A DNA stretch of 64,000 nt from Lentibacillus saliphilus (GCF_019093865.1 NZ_JABJXD010000006.1:1-64000); one strand, 5' to 3'. Counted from the stretch's first letter, positions 1 through 9,190 are shown. Numbers and translations are program-made. Notes: generated from the letters alone by a model not told the origin.

Positions 1-40
1 GATGTTTGACTCTCTTATTTGGTTTTGAAGGTACAAATTA

Positions 41-70
41 TTTGTATCTTGATATACAAACAAGTATAAT
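41..70 (+). promoter_or_regulatory. Candidate promoter for the tRNA genes, with overlapping inverted repeats
   Basis: A perfect -10 box TATAAT lies at 65-70 with a weak -35 (TTGTAT, 42-47) at 17 bp spacing. The same stretch carries inverted repeats: TACAAA (32-37) with TTTGTA (41-46), and TTTGTAT (41-47) with ATACAAA (54-60). The only genes downstream before a terminator are the two tRNAs, about 100 bp away. The rest of 1-170 holds nothing I recognise; no rRNA sequence is visible. Confidence 0.45.
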
Positions 71-170
71 ATATATTGTTGGTTCATATAATAAAGGCGT
101 ACTGTGCAACACGACGAACAGTCTTTACGCTTTAAAAATGCATGATCAACAACTCAATATTATCTCATAT

Positions 171-247
<77 letters not shown>

Positions 248-282
248 AAATCTTTAAATCGTAGTACTTTACATTTAAATAT

Positions 283-359
283 GGTCCGGTAGTTCAGTTG
301 GTTAGAATGCCTGCCTGTCACGCAGGAGGTCGCGGGTTCGAGTCCCGTCCGGACCGCCA
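283..359 (+). tRNA. tRNA-Asp (anticodon GTC)
   Basis: This 77-nt cloverleaf has acceptor arms GGTCCGG/CCGGACC, anticodon loop CTGTCAC with anticodon GTC, a GGTTCGAGTCC T-arm, discriminator G356 and encoded CCA at 357-359. It sits directly after the initiator tRNA and before an intrinsic terminator, so the two form a short tRNA operon. Confidence 0.95.
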
Positions 360-386
360 CTTCTTAATTGTTATAGTTTGATATAT

Positions 387-416
387 AAAACACACGATTC
401 CCTTCGTGTGTTTTTT
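387..416 (+). terminator. Intrinsic terminator after tRNA pair
   Basis: An 11-bp stem (AAAACACACGA at 387-397, TCGTGTGTTTT at 404-414) with a 6-base loop, followed by further T residues. Confidence 0.85.
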
Positions 417-545
417 CGATTGTTTTAATGTTTATGTAAGACGTTACTCTCTATACGTTATCTCCCACATGTTACTTTATTTTTTCTTTTGATCCGGTTT
501 CTGCTATCATGAATATAGCATAGTGAAATGCAAGGTGATGTCGTG

Positions 546-1508
546 ATGAATGAGTTTGAATTTATTAATACCATAAAACAAAATGCTTATAGGCAACCAT
601 CTTTAATAAAAGGTATTGGAGATGATGCAGCTGTTTTTCGTCAATCATCTCAGGATGTTGTAACAGCGATGGATACGTTTGTAGAGCACGTTCATTTCTC
701 AAAACAGACAATGTCACCATCTGACATCGGATATAGGGTACTAGCAGCAAACTTAAGCGATATGGCCGCAATGGGTGCGGAACCTGCATTTTATCTCGTC
801 TCAATCGTTGTAGGTGATCATTGGAAAAAGAATGAGCTTCAAGATATATTTAAAGGTATGCAGGAATTAGCGAAACAGTATTCGATTGATTTAATTGGTG
901 GCGATACAGTATCAGGTCATGAATTATCGATAACCGTTACAGTCATTGGTTATGTTATAAAAGAAAGAGCCCGTTTTCGAAGTGCTGCTAGAGACGGAGA
1001 TGTTGTTTTTGTGACGGGAACGTTAGGTGATGCTGCAGCTGGTTTACATATGTGCCTACATCCAGGTGAGTATAAAGACAAGCATCACTTTATTCGTAAA
1101 CATATTAGACCTGAGCCACGTATCGCATTTGCACGGGCATTAACGTCATTAGATAGAGTCGCCTTAAACGACATTAGTGATGGTATTGCGAATGAAGCAT
1201 ACGAAATTGCAGATGCGTCAAATGTAACTGTTCATTTATATAATGATAAAATACCAAGGCATTCAGGATTAAAGCAATTTAGAGCGTCTGATGTACATAA
1301 TTGGGTATATTTCGGTGGGGAGGATTTTGAACTCGTTGGGACAGTACCGGAAAAAGATTGGGAAAAGGTTATGACTGCTAGCGAACAAACATCAGTCCCT
1401 GTCACAAAGATTGGCTATATTTCGGCGGACAATGAAACTGGTGTTGTTTATCTTCACGATCAAGATGAAGTGATTCGTTTAGGTCAGTTTGGATATCATC
1501 ATTTTTAA
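546..1508 (+). CDS. thiL: Thiamine-monophosphate kinase
   Basis: ATP-dependent kinase converting thiamine monophosphate to the cofactor thiamine pyrophosphate, cytosolic. The 320-residue protein has the PurM/ThiL-family landmarks in order: GIGDDAAVF near residues 23-31, a DTF metal site near 43, NLSDMAAMGA near 69-78, IGGDT near 115, then a glycine-rich C-terminal half with ISDGI. Length fits the family (about 320-325). The frame is open from 528, but the ATG at 546 is preferred because AAGGTGA at 530-537 is spaced correctly for it. It heads the block thiL-tsaE-tsaB-rimI-tsaD, 12 bases before tsaE, an order known in Bacillaceae. Confidence 0.95.
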   Translation: MNEFEFINTIKQNAYRQPSLIKGIGDDAAVFRQSSQDVVTAMDTFVEHVHFSKQTMSPSDIGYRVLAANLSDMAAMGAEPAFYLVSIVVGDHWKKNELQDIFKGMQELAKQYSIDLIGGDTVSGHELSITVTVIGYVIKERARFRSAARDGDVVFVTGTLGDAAAGLHMCLHPGEYKDKHHFIRKHIRPEPRIAFARALTSLDRVALNDISDGIANEAYEIADASNVTVHLYNDKIPRHSGLKQFRASDVHNWVYFGGEDFELVGTVPEKDWEKVMTASEQTSVPVTKIGYISADNETGVVYLHDQDEVIRLGQFGYHHF

Positions 1509-1520
1509 GTAGGTGTTCAT

Positions 1521-1976
1521 ATGAAAAAACGTGTGATAAAAACAAAATCAGAAACAGCAACGATTCAGGTAGCTGAAAGGTTAGCGATGCTTTTAAGACC
1601 ATCTGATGTGATTACCCTTGAAGGGGATCTTGGTGCGGGCAAAACGACTTTTACAAAAGGAATTGCAAATGGCCTTGGTGTAAAGCGCAATGTAAATAGC
1701 CCAACCTATACCATTATTAAGGAATATGCTGGCGAGTTGCCGTTGTATCATATGGATGTGTATCGTTTAGAGGACTCAGAAGAGGATATTGGCTTTGAAG
1801 AGTATTTTAATGGTGACGGCATTACAGTTGTGGAGTGGGCGCAGTTTATTGAACCTTTTTTGCCACGAGAACGACTGGATGTGCACATTTCATATGTAGA
1901 TGATTATTCGCGAGAATTGGTTTTTACACCACATGGGAACCATTTTGAGTCGATTGTTTTAAAACTACTTGGTTAA
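1521..1976 (+). CDS. tsaE: tRNA threonylcarbamoyladenosine biosynthesis ATPase TsaE
   Basis: Small P-loop ATPase (151 residues, B. subtilis YdiB) that drives turnover of the TsaB-TsaD complex making the t6A37 modification on ANN-decoding tRNAs. Walker A GDLGAGKTTF lies near residues 35-44, followed by the family motif NSPTYTIIKEY, DVYRL and a VEWAQF stretch (Walker B region). The start has an AGGTG ribosome site. The other two subunits, tsaB and tsaD, lie in the same operon downstream. Confidence 0.95.
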   Translation: MKKRVIKTKSETATIQVAERLAMLLRPSDVITLEGDLGAGKTTFTKGIANGLGVKRNVNSPTYTIIKEYAGELPLYHMDVYRLEDSEEDIGFEEYFNGDGITVVEWAQFIEPFLPRERLDVHISYVDDYSRELVFTPHGNHFESIVLKLLG

Positions 1977-2027
1977 TCAATATGCTATTGGATAAAGCCG
2001 TATTTTGTATTTGAAGGAGTCAACAAG

Positions 2028-2735
2028 ATGAAGATACTTGCGATGGATACATCTAACAAAGCGCTTAGTGTGGCGATTGTAGATGAAGGTGAAATAATCG
2101 CTGAATTAACGACAAACATTGCTAAAAATCACTCGGTACGCTTGATGCCGGCAGTTGAGCAGATTATGAAGGAGGCCAACCTACAGCCAAGCGAACTTGA
2201 TAAAATTGCTGTCGCAAAAGGTCCTGGTTCTTATACAGGCGTTAGAATCGGACTCGCGACAGCTAAATCAATGGCATGGGCACTGAATATTCCTGTTGTC
2301 GGAATATCGAGTTTGCAAGCAACAGTTTATCAGGGCCGTTTTTTTGATGGGGTTGTATCGCCCTTTTTTGATGCTCGGCGTGGCCTTGTTTTTACAGGTC
2401 TATACCGGTGGACGAATGGTAAGTTAGTCTTACAACGAGAAGAGATGAACGTTTCGATGGAAGCGTGGTTAAGTGAATTAAAGGCTTCTGATCAACGTGT
2501 TCTTTTTTTGAGTCCAGAGATCGAAAGCTTTCGATCAATGATAAAAGATGCGCTTGGAGAAAAAGCTGTCATACCAGAAGCGCCCTTTCATATCGCTAGA
2601 GCATCCCATCTCGCTATGATTGGTATGGGTGAAACGGCAGACGAGACACACATATTGACGCCGAATTACTTGCGCTTAGCTGAGGCAGAAGCAAAGTGGC
2701 TAGCCGCTCAAGAGGACAGTCAGAACAATGGTTAA
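2028..2735 (+). CDS. tsaB: t6A tRNA modification subunit TsaB
   Basis: Inactive ASKHA-fold paralogue of TsaD (235 residues, B. subtilis YdiC) that dimerises with TsaD in the t6A synthase. The N-terminus ILAMDTSNKALSVA is the ASKHA phosphate-loop strand, and KGPGSYTGVRIGLATAKS is the characteristic TsaB segment. The C-terminus TPNYLRLAEAE is the usual family end, sometimes called the PxYLR tail. Ribosome site GAAGGAG is 8 bases before the ATG. Its end overlaps rimI by 8 bases, suggesting translational coupling. Confidence 0.95.
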   Translation: MKILAMDTSNKALSVAIVDEGEIIAELTTNIAKNHSVRLMPAVEQIMKEANLQPSELDKIAVAKGPGSYTGVRIGLATAKSMAWALNIPVVGISSLQATVYQGRFFDGVVSPFFDARRGLVFTGLYRWTNGKLVLQREEMNVSMEAWLSELKASDQRVLFLSPEIESFRSMIKDALGEKAVIPEAPFHIARASHLAMIGMGETADETHILTPNYLRLAEAEAKWLAAQEDSQNNG

Positions 2736-3183
2736 AGCAGCATATGAGATTAGAGAAATGGATGCAAACGATTTAAAACGTGTCATGGAAATCGATGCAG
2801 CTGTTTATCAGACACCATGGTCGCAAAAGGTGTATGAACAAGAATTAGGGAATAATCCACACGCCTATTATGCTGTTATTGTTGTTAATGGTCACGTCGC
2901 TGGCTATGCGGGTGCTTGGATTGTCATGGATGATGCACAAATTACGAATATTGTTATTGCGCCGGAATTTAGAGGACAAAAGTTAGGCTCTCACTTATTT
3001 GAGCATATGCTCCAAATGGCGATATATAAAGGTGCCCAACGTCTATCTCTTGAGGTACGCGTATCAAATGTTATCGCACAGAGCATGTATCGTAAATTTG
3101 GACTCGTACCAGGTGGCATACGAAAAAATTATTATAAGGACAACCAGGAAGATGCGGTTGTCATGTGGGTGAATTTATTATGA
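2728..3183 (+). CDS. rimI: GNAT N-acetyltransferase, RimI family (ribosomal protein S18 type)
   Basis: A 151-residue GNAT acetyltransferase, B. subtilis YdiD. The acetyl-CoA loop is visible as [14 protein letters not shown] (R-G-Q-K-L-G, near residues 87-100), preceded by ITNIVI and followed by [19 protein letters not shown], the helix-4/beta-5 region conserved in RimI. Family members acetylate the N-terminal alanine of ribosomal protein S18; in Bacillus the true substrate is less certain. Overlaps both tsaB and tsaD, so it is translated as part of the t6A operon. Confidence 0.92.
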   Translation: MVKAAYEIREMDANDLKRVMEIDAAVYQTPWSQKVYEQELGNNPHAYYAVIVVNGHVAGYAGAWIVMDDAQITNIVIAPEFRGQKLGSHLFEHMLQMAIYKGAQRLSLEVRVSNVIAQSMYRKFGLVPGGIRKNYYKDNQEDAVVMWVNLL

Positions 3184-4193
3184 CTAAAGATATTTATATA
3201 CTTGGAATTGAAACAAGCTGTGATGAAACGGCCGTTGCCATTATAAAAAATGGTCAAGACATCGTTGCAAATGTCGTGGCATCACAAATTGAAAGTCACA
3301 AACGGTTCGGTGGTGTCGTACCAGAAATTGCGTCACGTCACCATGTCGAACAAATTACACTCGTGCTTGAAGAAGCATTTGCAAAATCAGAGCTTAGCTG
3401 GGACGATATTACAGCTATTGCCGTCACAGAAGGACCAGGACTTGTCGGTGCTCTGTTAGTCGGTGTCAATACGGCAAAAGCGCTTGCTTTCGCCAAACAA
3501 AAACCTCTTGTCGGTGTGCATCATATCGCTGGGCATATATATGCCAACCAACTTCAGCAGCCATTGATGTTTCCATTGCTCGCCTTAATCGTTTCTGGCG
3601 GACATACAGAGCTTGTCATCATGAAGGCACATGGTCAGTTTGAAGTCATTGGTGAAACGCGAGATGACGCTGCCGGTGAAGCGTATGATAAAGTGGCTCG
3701 AATGCTCAATTTACCATATCCAGGCGGCCCAATGATTGATAAGCTTGCACATGAAGGGCAAGCAACGATTGATTTTCCTCGCGCTTGGCTTGATCCAGAT
3801 AGCTTTGATTTCAGCTTTAGTGGTTTGAAGTCATCCGTGATTAATACGATCCATAATGCAAAGCAACGTGGTGAACAGCTTGAAAATGCAGATATTGCGG
3901 CTAGTTTTCAAGAGAGTGTTGTTGAGGTTTTAACGAAGAAGACGTATGATGCTGCCATTCAATATGATGTGTCACAGGTCATTGTTGCTGGCGGCGTTGC
4001 AGCGAATAAAGGCTTGCGTACGAGCTTAACGAAAGCCTTTGAACATACGAACATTCCACTCGCTATTCCGCCTATTCATTTATGCACTGATAATGCAGCG
4101 ATGATTGCTGCGGCGGGTACAATTGCATACGAACAAGGTAAGCGAGCCGGTATGGATTTGAATGCCAATCCGTCGCTCCCACTTGAACAGTAA
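3180..4193 (+). CDS. tsaD: t6A synthase catalytic subunit TsaD (Gcp/YdiE)
   Basis: Transfers threonylcarbamoyl from its AMP adduct to A37 of tRNA. The 337-residue protein shows IETSCDETA at the N-terminus, the iron-binding [10 protein letters not shown] (HxxxH), [18 protein letters not shown] and [10 protein letters not shown] in the usual order. An upstream in-frame codon at 3165 exists, but the ATG at 3180 forms an ATGA overlap with the rimI stop and has GGGTGA upstream, so it is the better start. It ends at a strong bidirectional terminator facing ydiF, with a DnaA-box cluster in between. Confidence 0.97.
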   Translation: MTKDIYILGIETSCDETAVAIIKNGQDIVANVVASQIESHKRFGGVVPEIASRHHVEQITLVLEEAFAKSELSWDDITAIAVTEGPGLVGALLVGVNTAKALAFAKQKPLVGVHHIAGHIYANQLQQPLMFPLLALIVSGGHTELVIMKAHGQFEVIGETRDDAAGEAYDKVARMLNLPYPGGPMIDKLAHEGQATIDFPRAWLDPDSFDFSFSGLKSSVINTIHNAKQRGEQLENADIAASFQESVVEVLTKKTYDAAIQYDVSQVIVAGGVAANKGLRTSLTKAFEHTNIPLAIPPIHLCTDNAAMIAAAGTIAYEQGKRAGMDLNANPSLPLEQ

Positions 4194-4229
4194 AAAAAGT
4201 TGTCCACATATGCCGTGGACAACTTTTTT
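4193..4229. terminator. Bidirectional intrinsic terminator after tsaD
   Basis: A 15-bp stem (AAAAAAGTTGTCCAC / GTGGACAACTTTTTT) with a 7-base loop and A/T tracts on both sides, overlapping the tsaD stop. The convergent ydiF gene ends about 180 bases away, so this may end both transcripts. Confidence 0.9.
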
Positions 4230-4269
4230 AATATGCTGTTATAACCGCGTTTGATTTGTGGACACATTT

Positions 4270-4372
4270 TGTGGATAACAGCAGATCCGATTGTTGATAA
4301 TGTGAATAATGATGTGAAATGTGAGCATAAAGCTATCGAAAATGTTGATAAGTCTGTGGATGATCTGGATAA
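4270..4372 (+). promoter_or_regulatory. DnaA-box cluster between tsaD and ydiF
   Basis: Seven sites in about 100 bases match TGTGNATAA (reverse complement of the DnaA box TTATNCACA), all in one orientation. Perfect: TGTGGATAA 4270-4278 and TGTGAATAA 4301-4309. One mismatch each: 4292-4300, 4322-4330, 4343-4351, 4355-4363 and 4364-4372. Starts at 4301, 4322 and 4343 are 21 bases apart, two helical turns. No ORF is credible here. From memory, a DnaA-binding region was mapped by ChIP between gcp (tsaD) and ydiF in B. subtilis, so position as well as sequence appears conserved. Likely role: titrating DnaA or tuning initiation. Confidence 0.8.
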
Positions 4373-4407
4373 GTGCATGTGTTCGTCATTATTCGACAGA
4401 GTTCGCT

Positions 4408-6336
4408 TTATGCCTCATCTTGTAGTTCTGTCCACTCTTCAAGCAACTGCTCAATGCTATGTTCTGTTTCCTTCGTTTTTTCTTGTAGCTCAAGTGCTTT
4501 TTCATGATCTTGATAGATCTCAGGCTCAGCAGCACGATTTTGAAGCGCCTCAAGCTCTGTTTCAAGCTTTTCTATTTGTTGTTCTAATTCTGTTATGCGC
4601 CGTTCCCGCTTACGTTGATCTCGTTGCCGTTTCTTTTCTTCTTCAAACGTCAGACGGTTGTTGTTTTGAACAGCCGCTTTTGGCTGTTCGGTTGATTGCA
4701 GCTCTTCTCGCTCAGCTTCTTCCTTCTTTTTCTCAATGTAATAGTCATAATTACCAAGATAGCTGGTCACACTGCTTGCTTGCATCTCTACAATGCGATC
4801 GGTAATTTTATTAATAAAATAACGGTCATGTGACACGAATATAATCGTTCCAGGAAAATCAGCTAATGCAGATTCAAGTACTTCTTTACTATCAATATCA
4901 AGATGGTTCGTCGGTTCGTCGAGTATGAGTAAATTAGCCTTTTGCATCATCAGCTTGGCCAATGCAAGTCGCGCTTTTTCACCGCCACTCAGATCATACA
5001 CGTGTTTAAGGACGTCATCGCCAGAGAAAAGGAAGTTACCGAGAACCGTTCGAATGTCCTTCTCATTAACAAGTGGATGCTCATCCCATAGCTCCTGTAA
5101 AACCGTTTTATTGGAATTCAACGTAGCTTGTTCTTGATCATAATAGCCTGCTTGGACATTCGTCCCTAATTGAATTGTACCAGCTGTTGCTTGAAGTGAG
5201 CCGAGTATGACCTTTAGCAGCGTTGATTTTCCAATACCGTTTGGTCCGATAAGCGCGATGCGTTCTCCCCTTGATACATTTAAATTAAAGCCACTGAACA
5301 ACGGCTTGCTGTCTTCTTCATATTGAAAAGAAAGCTCACGAATCTTTAAAACGTCATTACCACTTTGCCGATTGATCGAAAAGGAAAAGTTAGCAGAGCC
5401 CTCATCACCTAAAGGCCGATTAATTTTATCTAATTTCGCTAGATCTTTACGTCTGCTTTGAGCACGTTTCGTCGTTGAGGCCCGCGCTATATTACGTTGG
5501 ATGAAATCTTCCATTTGCTTGATTTCCGATTGCTGTTTTTCAAAAGCCTTGAGATCGCGTTCATAATCAAGCGCTTTTTGATCGAGATACTTACTGTAAG
5601 ATCCGATATAGCGCTTGGAATGATGGCGGCTAATTTCATAGACAATCGAGACGGTTTTGTCTAAAAAGTACCGATCGTGTGATACAATCACGACAGCACC
5701 TTCATATTTATTTAAATACTCTTCTAGCCAGCCGAGTGTATCAATGTCAAGATGGTTCGTCGGTTCATCAAGAATGAGTAGATCGGGTTGTGCAAGCAGC
5801 AACTTCCCAAGAGCAAGTCGGGTTTTTTGTCCGCCACTTAATTCCTGTATGGGAGTTGCATCATCATAGTTGGTAAAGCGAAGCCCGTTTAAAACCGCTT
5901 TAATTTCTGCCTCATAGCTGTAACCGCCAGCTTTTTCAAATTTGTTTTGTAGATCATCATAATCTCGCAGCAATTTGGCATAGGCTTCATCATCAAAGCG
6001 ATCTGGTTCACCCATCTGCTGTTCCATAAGACGGAGCGTTCGTTCTTGCTCCTTTAAATGGTTGAAAACAGTCATCATTTCATCCCAGATCGTTTTTTCG
6101 GATTCGAGACTCGTATGCTGTGACAGGTAGCTCGTCGTTACACCCTTTGGCTTGATAAATTCTCCTTCATCGTAAGACAAGTCACCATTCATAATTTTAA
6201 GCAGGGTAGATTTGCCTGCACCATTACGACCAACAATCGCAACTCGATCCTTGTCTTGAATTTCCAGCTTAATGTTTTCCAATATCGTGTCGGCGCCAAA
6301 CGATTTACTCACGCCGTTTAATTGCATAATAATCAT
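4408..6336 (-). CDS. ydiF: ABC-F family ATPase (YdiF)
   Basis: Cytosolic twin-ATPase of the ABC-F type with no membrane segments; family members act on ribosomes. The 642-residue protein has two ABC cassettes: Walker A GRNGAGKST, signature LSGGQKTRLAL and DEPTNHLDI in the first; GPNGIGKST, LSGGEKARLAL and a second DEPTNHLDI in the second. A charged inter-domain linker and a C-terminal coiled coil rich in E, K, Q and R follow. The frame is open to 6387, but AGGTGA just before 6336 supports the start MIIMQLNG. Convergent with tsaD, divergent from moaC-rex, as in B. subtilis. Confidence 0.95.
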   Translation of the reverse strand: MIIMQLNGVSKSFGADTILENIKLEIQDKDRVAIVGRNGAGKSTLLKIMNGDLSYDEGEFIKPKGVTTSYLSQHTSLESEKTIWDEMMTVFNHLKEQERTLRLMEQQMGEPDRFDDEAYAKLLRDYDDLQNKFEKAGGYSYEAEIKAVLNGLRFTNYDDATPIQELSGGQKTRLALGKLLLAQPDLLILDEPTNHLDIDTLGWLEEYLNKYEGAVVIVSHDRYFLDKTVSIVYEISRHHSKRYIGSYSKYLDQKALDYERDLKAFEKQQSEIKQMEDFIQRNIARASTTKRAQSRRKDLAKLDKINRPLGDEGSANFSFSINRQSGNDVLKIRELSFQYEEDSKPLFSGFNLNVSRGERIALIGPNGIGKSTLLKVILGSLQATAGTIQLGTNVQAGYYDQEQATLNSNKTVLQELWDEHPLVNEKDIRTVLGNFLFSGDDVLKHVYDLSGGEKARLALAKLMMQKANLLILDEPTNHLDIDSKEVLESALADFPGTIIFVSHDRYFINKITDRIVEMQASSVTSYLGNYDYYIEKKKEEAEREELQSTEQPKAAVQNNNRLTFEEEKKRQRDQRKRERRITELEQQIEKLETELEALQNRAAEPEIYQDHEKALELQEKTKETEHSIEQLLEEWTELQDEA

Positions 6337-6392
6337 TTTGTTCACCTCATATTCACAAGTGTATCGTATTATTGCTAAAACAAGCAATCATA

Positions 6393-6435
6393 TTGTGAAT
6401 CAACTCACGACTTATTGACAGTTTTCTGCTAAAAT
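6393..6435 (+). promoter_or_regulatory. Rex-type operator and promoter of moaC-rex
   Basis: TTGTGAATCAACTCACGA at 6393-6410 has half-sites TTGTGA and TCACGA with a 6-base gap, one base off the Rex palindrome TTGTGA-N6-TCACAA. It lies just upstream of an extended -10 (TGCTAAAAT, 6427-6435) and about 60 bases before moaC. Since rex is the second gene of this transcript, autoregulation by NADH/NAD is the simple inference. The divergent ydiF starts at 6336, so it may also be affected. Confidence 0.6.
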
Positions 6436-6465
6436 GGAAATGAACACACATATGGAGATGATTAA

Positions 6466-6960
6466 ATGTCGCAGTTCACGCATTTTAATGAACAAGGCAG
6501 GGCACATATGGTTGATATTGGTGACAAGAAGCCAACAGAACGGACGGCAATTGCCCGTTCAAGTGTCGGTGTCACAAAACATATCTATGAACAGATCACG
6601 ACGGGAAGCATAAAAAAAGGTGATGTGCTTGCTGTAGCACAGGTTGCAGGTATCATGGCCGCTAAACGAACGTCTAACTGGATTCCGATGTGCCACCCTC
6701 TGCCATTGAAAGCAGTTGATATTTCCTTTGATTGGAACTTAGAGCATGCTTCATATGAGCTTGTTATCGAGGTTTTTGTTAAAACAAAAGGTTCAACAGG
6801 CGTAGAAATGGAAGCGCTGACGAGTGCTAGCGCAACCGCATTAACAGTATATGACATGTGTAAGGCGCTTGATAAAGGCATGGTCATTGGCCCAACGTAT
6901 TTGGTTGAAAAAAAGGGCGGTAAATCGGGAGACTATATTCGAAAGGAGAACGGATCATGA
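6466..6960 (+). CDS. moaC: Cyclic pyranopterin monophosphate synthase (molybdenum cofactor, MoaC)
   Basis: Second step of molybdenum cofactor synthesis, making cyclic pyranopterin monophosphate from the MoaA product. The 164-residue protein contains the family core: [10 protein letters not shown] near 69-78, [25 protein letters not shown] in pieces (VEMEALTSA, then [10 protein letters not shown] holding the catalytic Asp and Lys), and a C-terminal KKGGKSG. Length is normal. B. subtilis has the same gene (ydiG) before rex. Its stop overlaps the rex ATG (ATGA). No other moa or mob genes are in the window. Confidence 0.95.
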   Translation: MSQFTHFNEQGRAHMVDIGDKKPTERTAIARSSVGVTKHIYEQITTGSIKKGDVLAVAQVAGIMAAKRTSNWIPMCHPLPLKAVDISFDWNLEHASYELVIEVFVKTKGSTGVEMEALTSASATALTVYDMCKALDKGMVIGPTYLVEKKGGKSGDYIRKENGS

Positions 6961-7586
6961 CACAAAACAAAATACCACAGGCTACAGCAAAGCGACTTCC
7001 TCTTTATTATCGATATTTAAGAAATTTACAATCTCAAGGGAAATCACGTGTATCCTCAAAGGAGCTGAGTGATGCTGTTAAGGTTGACTCAGCGACAATC
7101 AGACGAGATTTCTCTTATTTTGGTGCACTTGGAAAAAAAGGCTATGGCTATAATGTAGAGTATTTACTTGGCTTTTTCCGTAAAACGTTAGATCAGGATG
7201 AATTAATTGAAGTCGCTTTAGTAGGTGTCGGCAATCTTGGTGCTGCTTTCCTTCATTACAACTTCATGAAAAATAATAACATCAAAATTGCGATGGCATT
7301 TGATTCTGATCCAGAAAAAATCGGAACAGAGATTTCTGGCGTACATGTGTACAATATAGATGACTTAGAAGAAAAATTAGACGACATTAAAGTCGCAATC
7401 TTAACGGTTCCAGCATCTGTTGCTGATGCCACGACCGAAAGACTTGCAGATCAAGGTGTTGAAGGGATTTTAAACTTTACACCTGCCAGAATTAACGCGC
7501 CGAAGCATATTCGAATTCATCATATTGATTTATCCGTTGAATTACAAGCATTGGTCTATTTTTTAAAGCATTATCCGTTAGTGTAA
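6957..7586 (+). CDS. rex: Redox-sensing transcriptional repressor Rex
   Basis: NADH/NAD-sensing repressor of fermentation and respiration genes (B. subtilis YdiH). The 209-residue protein has an N-terminal winged helix with the recognition segment [14 protein letters not shown] (near 39-52) and a Rossmann domain with [14 protein letters not shown] (GxGxxG, near 89-102). The C-terminal helix [12 protein letters not shown] is the domain-swapped dimer helix. Start ATG overlaps moaC. A candidate operator lies upstream of moaC and a similar one upstream of mvaS at 28201. Confidence 0.96.
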   Translation: MTQNKIPQATAKRLPLYYRYLRNLQSQGKSRVSSKELSDAVKVDSATIRRDFSYFGALGKKGYGYNVEYLLGFFRKTLDQDELIEVALVGVGNLGAAFLHYNFMKNNNIKIAMAFDSDPEKIGTEISGVHVYNIDDLEEKLDDIKVAILTVPASVADATTERLADQGVEGILNFTPARINAPKHIRIHHIDLSVELQALVYFLKHYPLV

Positions 7587-7598
7587 GATCATATATGA

Positions 7599-7631
7599 AA
7601 GAGCTGATGACAACATATCGGCTCTTTTTTT
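7599..7631 (+). terminator. Intrinsic terminator after rex
   Basis: Stem AAGAGCTGAT (7599-7608) with ATCGGCTCTT (7617-7626), one wobble pair, then a run of T. Confidence 0.85.
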
Positions 7632-7732
7632 ATGCTGCAATTCCGGAAAAGTTTGGATATTTGTAATTTGCTTAAAGGTAAGGTACGCTTAAATCATTCG
7701 ACATACGAAATAAACGAGCAGGAGGTCAAATT

Positions 7733-9157
7733 ATGGAACGTATTCCATCGAAGTGGCTCGTTGTCATTTCTATATTGTTTGGAACGTTTACAGTCATTTT
7801 GAATAACAGTATGCTCAATCCGATCTTGCCACATTTCATGGATATCTTCGATGCGGATGCCGTCGCAATTGGCTGGGTGTTAACGATTTTCATGGTGTCA
7901 ATGGGGATGACAATGCCATTAACCGGATATTTAGGTGATCGGTTCGGAAAAAAACGTATTTATATTATTGGTCTCATCTTATTTATGGTCGGTTCAATAT
8001 CAGGTGCCTTGTCACCTTCACTCCTTATGATTATTGTTTCAAGAGCCATTCAAGGTACAGCAGGGGGACTCATGATGCCAATTGCAATGGCACTTGTCTT
8101 TCATGCCTTTCCTCGCAATGAACGGGGTCTCGCTGTGGGGATTTACGGGATTGCGGCAATGGTTGCTCCGGCGATCGGTCCGACGGTCGGCGGCATTGTG
8201 ATCGAGTATTTTTCCTGGCCATTTTTGTTTTTATTTAATATTCCCTTTGCAGTGGCTGGCATCTTTTTCTGTGCCAAATATTTAGTGCCGACAGAGAAGG
8301 ATCCGGATTTAAAGTTTGATCTTATCGGTTTTCTTCTTGTGACTGGTGGTGTCGGTTCGGTGTTGTTTGCCCTTGGCAGAGGCTCGACCTTAGATGCGCT
8401 GTTATCTCCATCAAATATCATACTCATCATCGTTGGTGCCCTTCTATTAGTCGTTTTTGCCAAGTATGAGGGTAAGCAGACACAGCCGCTCCTTAACTTA
8501 GCAATCTTTAAAATTCCGACATATTCTGTATCAATCGTTGTGACAGCAACCGCTTCGATTGGATTGTTCTCAGGTATATTTTTATTACCACTTTTAATTC
8601 AAGACGTATACGGACTGTCTGAAATTCAAACTGGTCTACTATTTTTACCAGCGGCATTAATGAGCGGATTATTTATGTCAATCGGCGGGAAGATTCTTGA
8701 TGTGAAGGGACCGAGATATGTTGTTCCAATTGGCCTTCTTGTGCTGGGGAGCTTTACCCTTTTACTTGGCTTTAATACATTAACGACGTCGTTTTGGTTT
8801 ATTTTAATTGTTAATGTCATTCGAAGTGCCGGGCTAGGAATGTGTAATATGCCAGCAACAACAGCAGGGATGAATGCAATACCGGACGATCAGGTTGCCC
8901 AAGGCTCTGCGATGAACAATGTGATCCGGCAAATATTTTCATCGTTTGGAATTGTGTTCTTCTCGATTTACTTTGAAGTACGTCGGGGATTGCTTGCGAC
9001 AGGTTCAGCGGGGTTGGAAATGCAAGAGGCTACGCTCCAAGCTCTCAATGAAGCGTTCTTAATATCTGGTATCGTTATTTTATGTGTGGTACCGGTGTCG
9101 TTTATTTTAAAAGGCGCACAGAGCGTTAAAAACGAATCAGAATCAGCTGCGTCATAA
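7733..9157 (+). CDS. MFS multidrug exporter, DHA2 (EmrB/QacA) type
   Basis: Integral membrane proton antiporter of 474 residues with about 14 hydrophobic segments, the count typical of DHA2 drug exporters. Motif A appears in the first cytoplasmic loop as GYLGDRFGKKRIYIIG, and the antiporter motif C as APAIGPTVGGIVIEY in TM5. No partner membrane-fusion protein is encoded nearby, as usual in Gram-positives. Ribosome site GCAGGAGG precedes the ATG. Flanked by terminators on both sides, so it is a single-gene unit; substrate cannot be inferred. Inserted between rex and ydiK where B. subtilis carries other genes. Confidence 0.9.
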   Translation: MERIPSKWLVVISILFGTFTVILNNSMLNPILPHFMDIFDADAVAIGWVLTIFMVSMGMTMPLTGYLGDRFGKKRIYIIGLILFMVGSISGALSPSLLMIIVSRAIQGTAGGLMMPIAMALVFHAFPRNERGLAVGIYGIAAMVAPAIGPTVGGIVIEYFSWPFLFLFNIPFAVAGIFFCAKYLVPTEKDPDLKFDLIGFLLVTGGVGSVLFALGRGSTLDALLSPSNIILIIVGALLLVVFAKYEGKQTQPLLNLAIFKIPTYSVSIVVTATASIGLFSGIFLLPLLIQDVYGLSEIQTGLLFLPAALMSGLFMSIGGKILDVKGPRYVVPIGLLVLGSFTLLLGFNTLTTSFWFILIVNVIRSAGLGMCNMPATTAGMNAIPDDQVAQGSAMNNVIRQIFSSFGIVFFSIYFEVRRGLLATGSAGLEMQEATLQALNEAFLISGIVILCVVPVSFILKGAQSVKNESESAAS

Positions 9158-9163
9158 AGATAA

Positions 9164-9190
9164 GAGCCCGTTTTGGTTAACGGGCTCCTT
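9164..9190. terminator. Intrinsic terminator between MFS gene and ydiK
   Basis: Perfect 9-bp stem GAGCCCGTT / AACGGGCTC with a 6-base loop, placed between two convergent genes; T-rich (CTTCTT) rather than a pure T run on the plus side. Confidence 0.75.
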
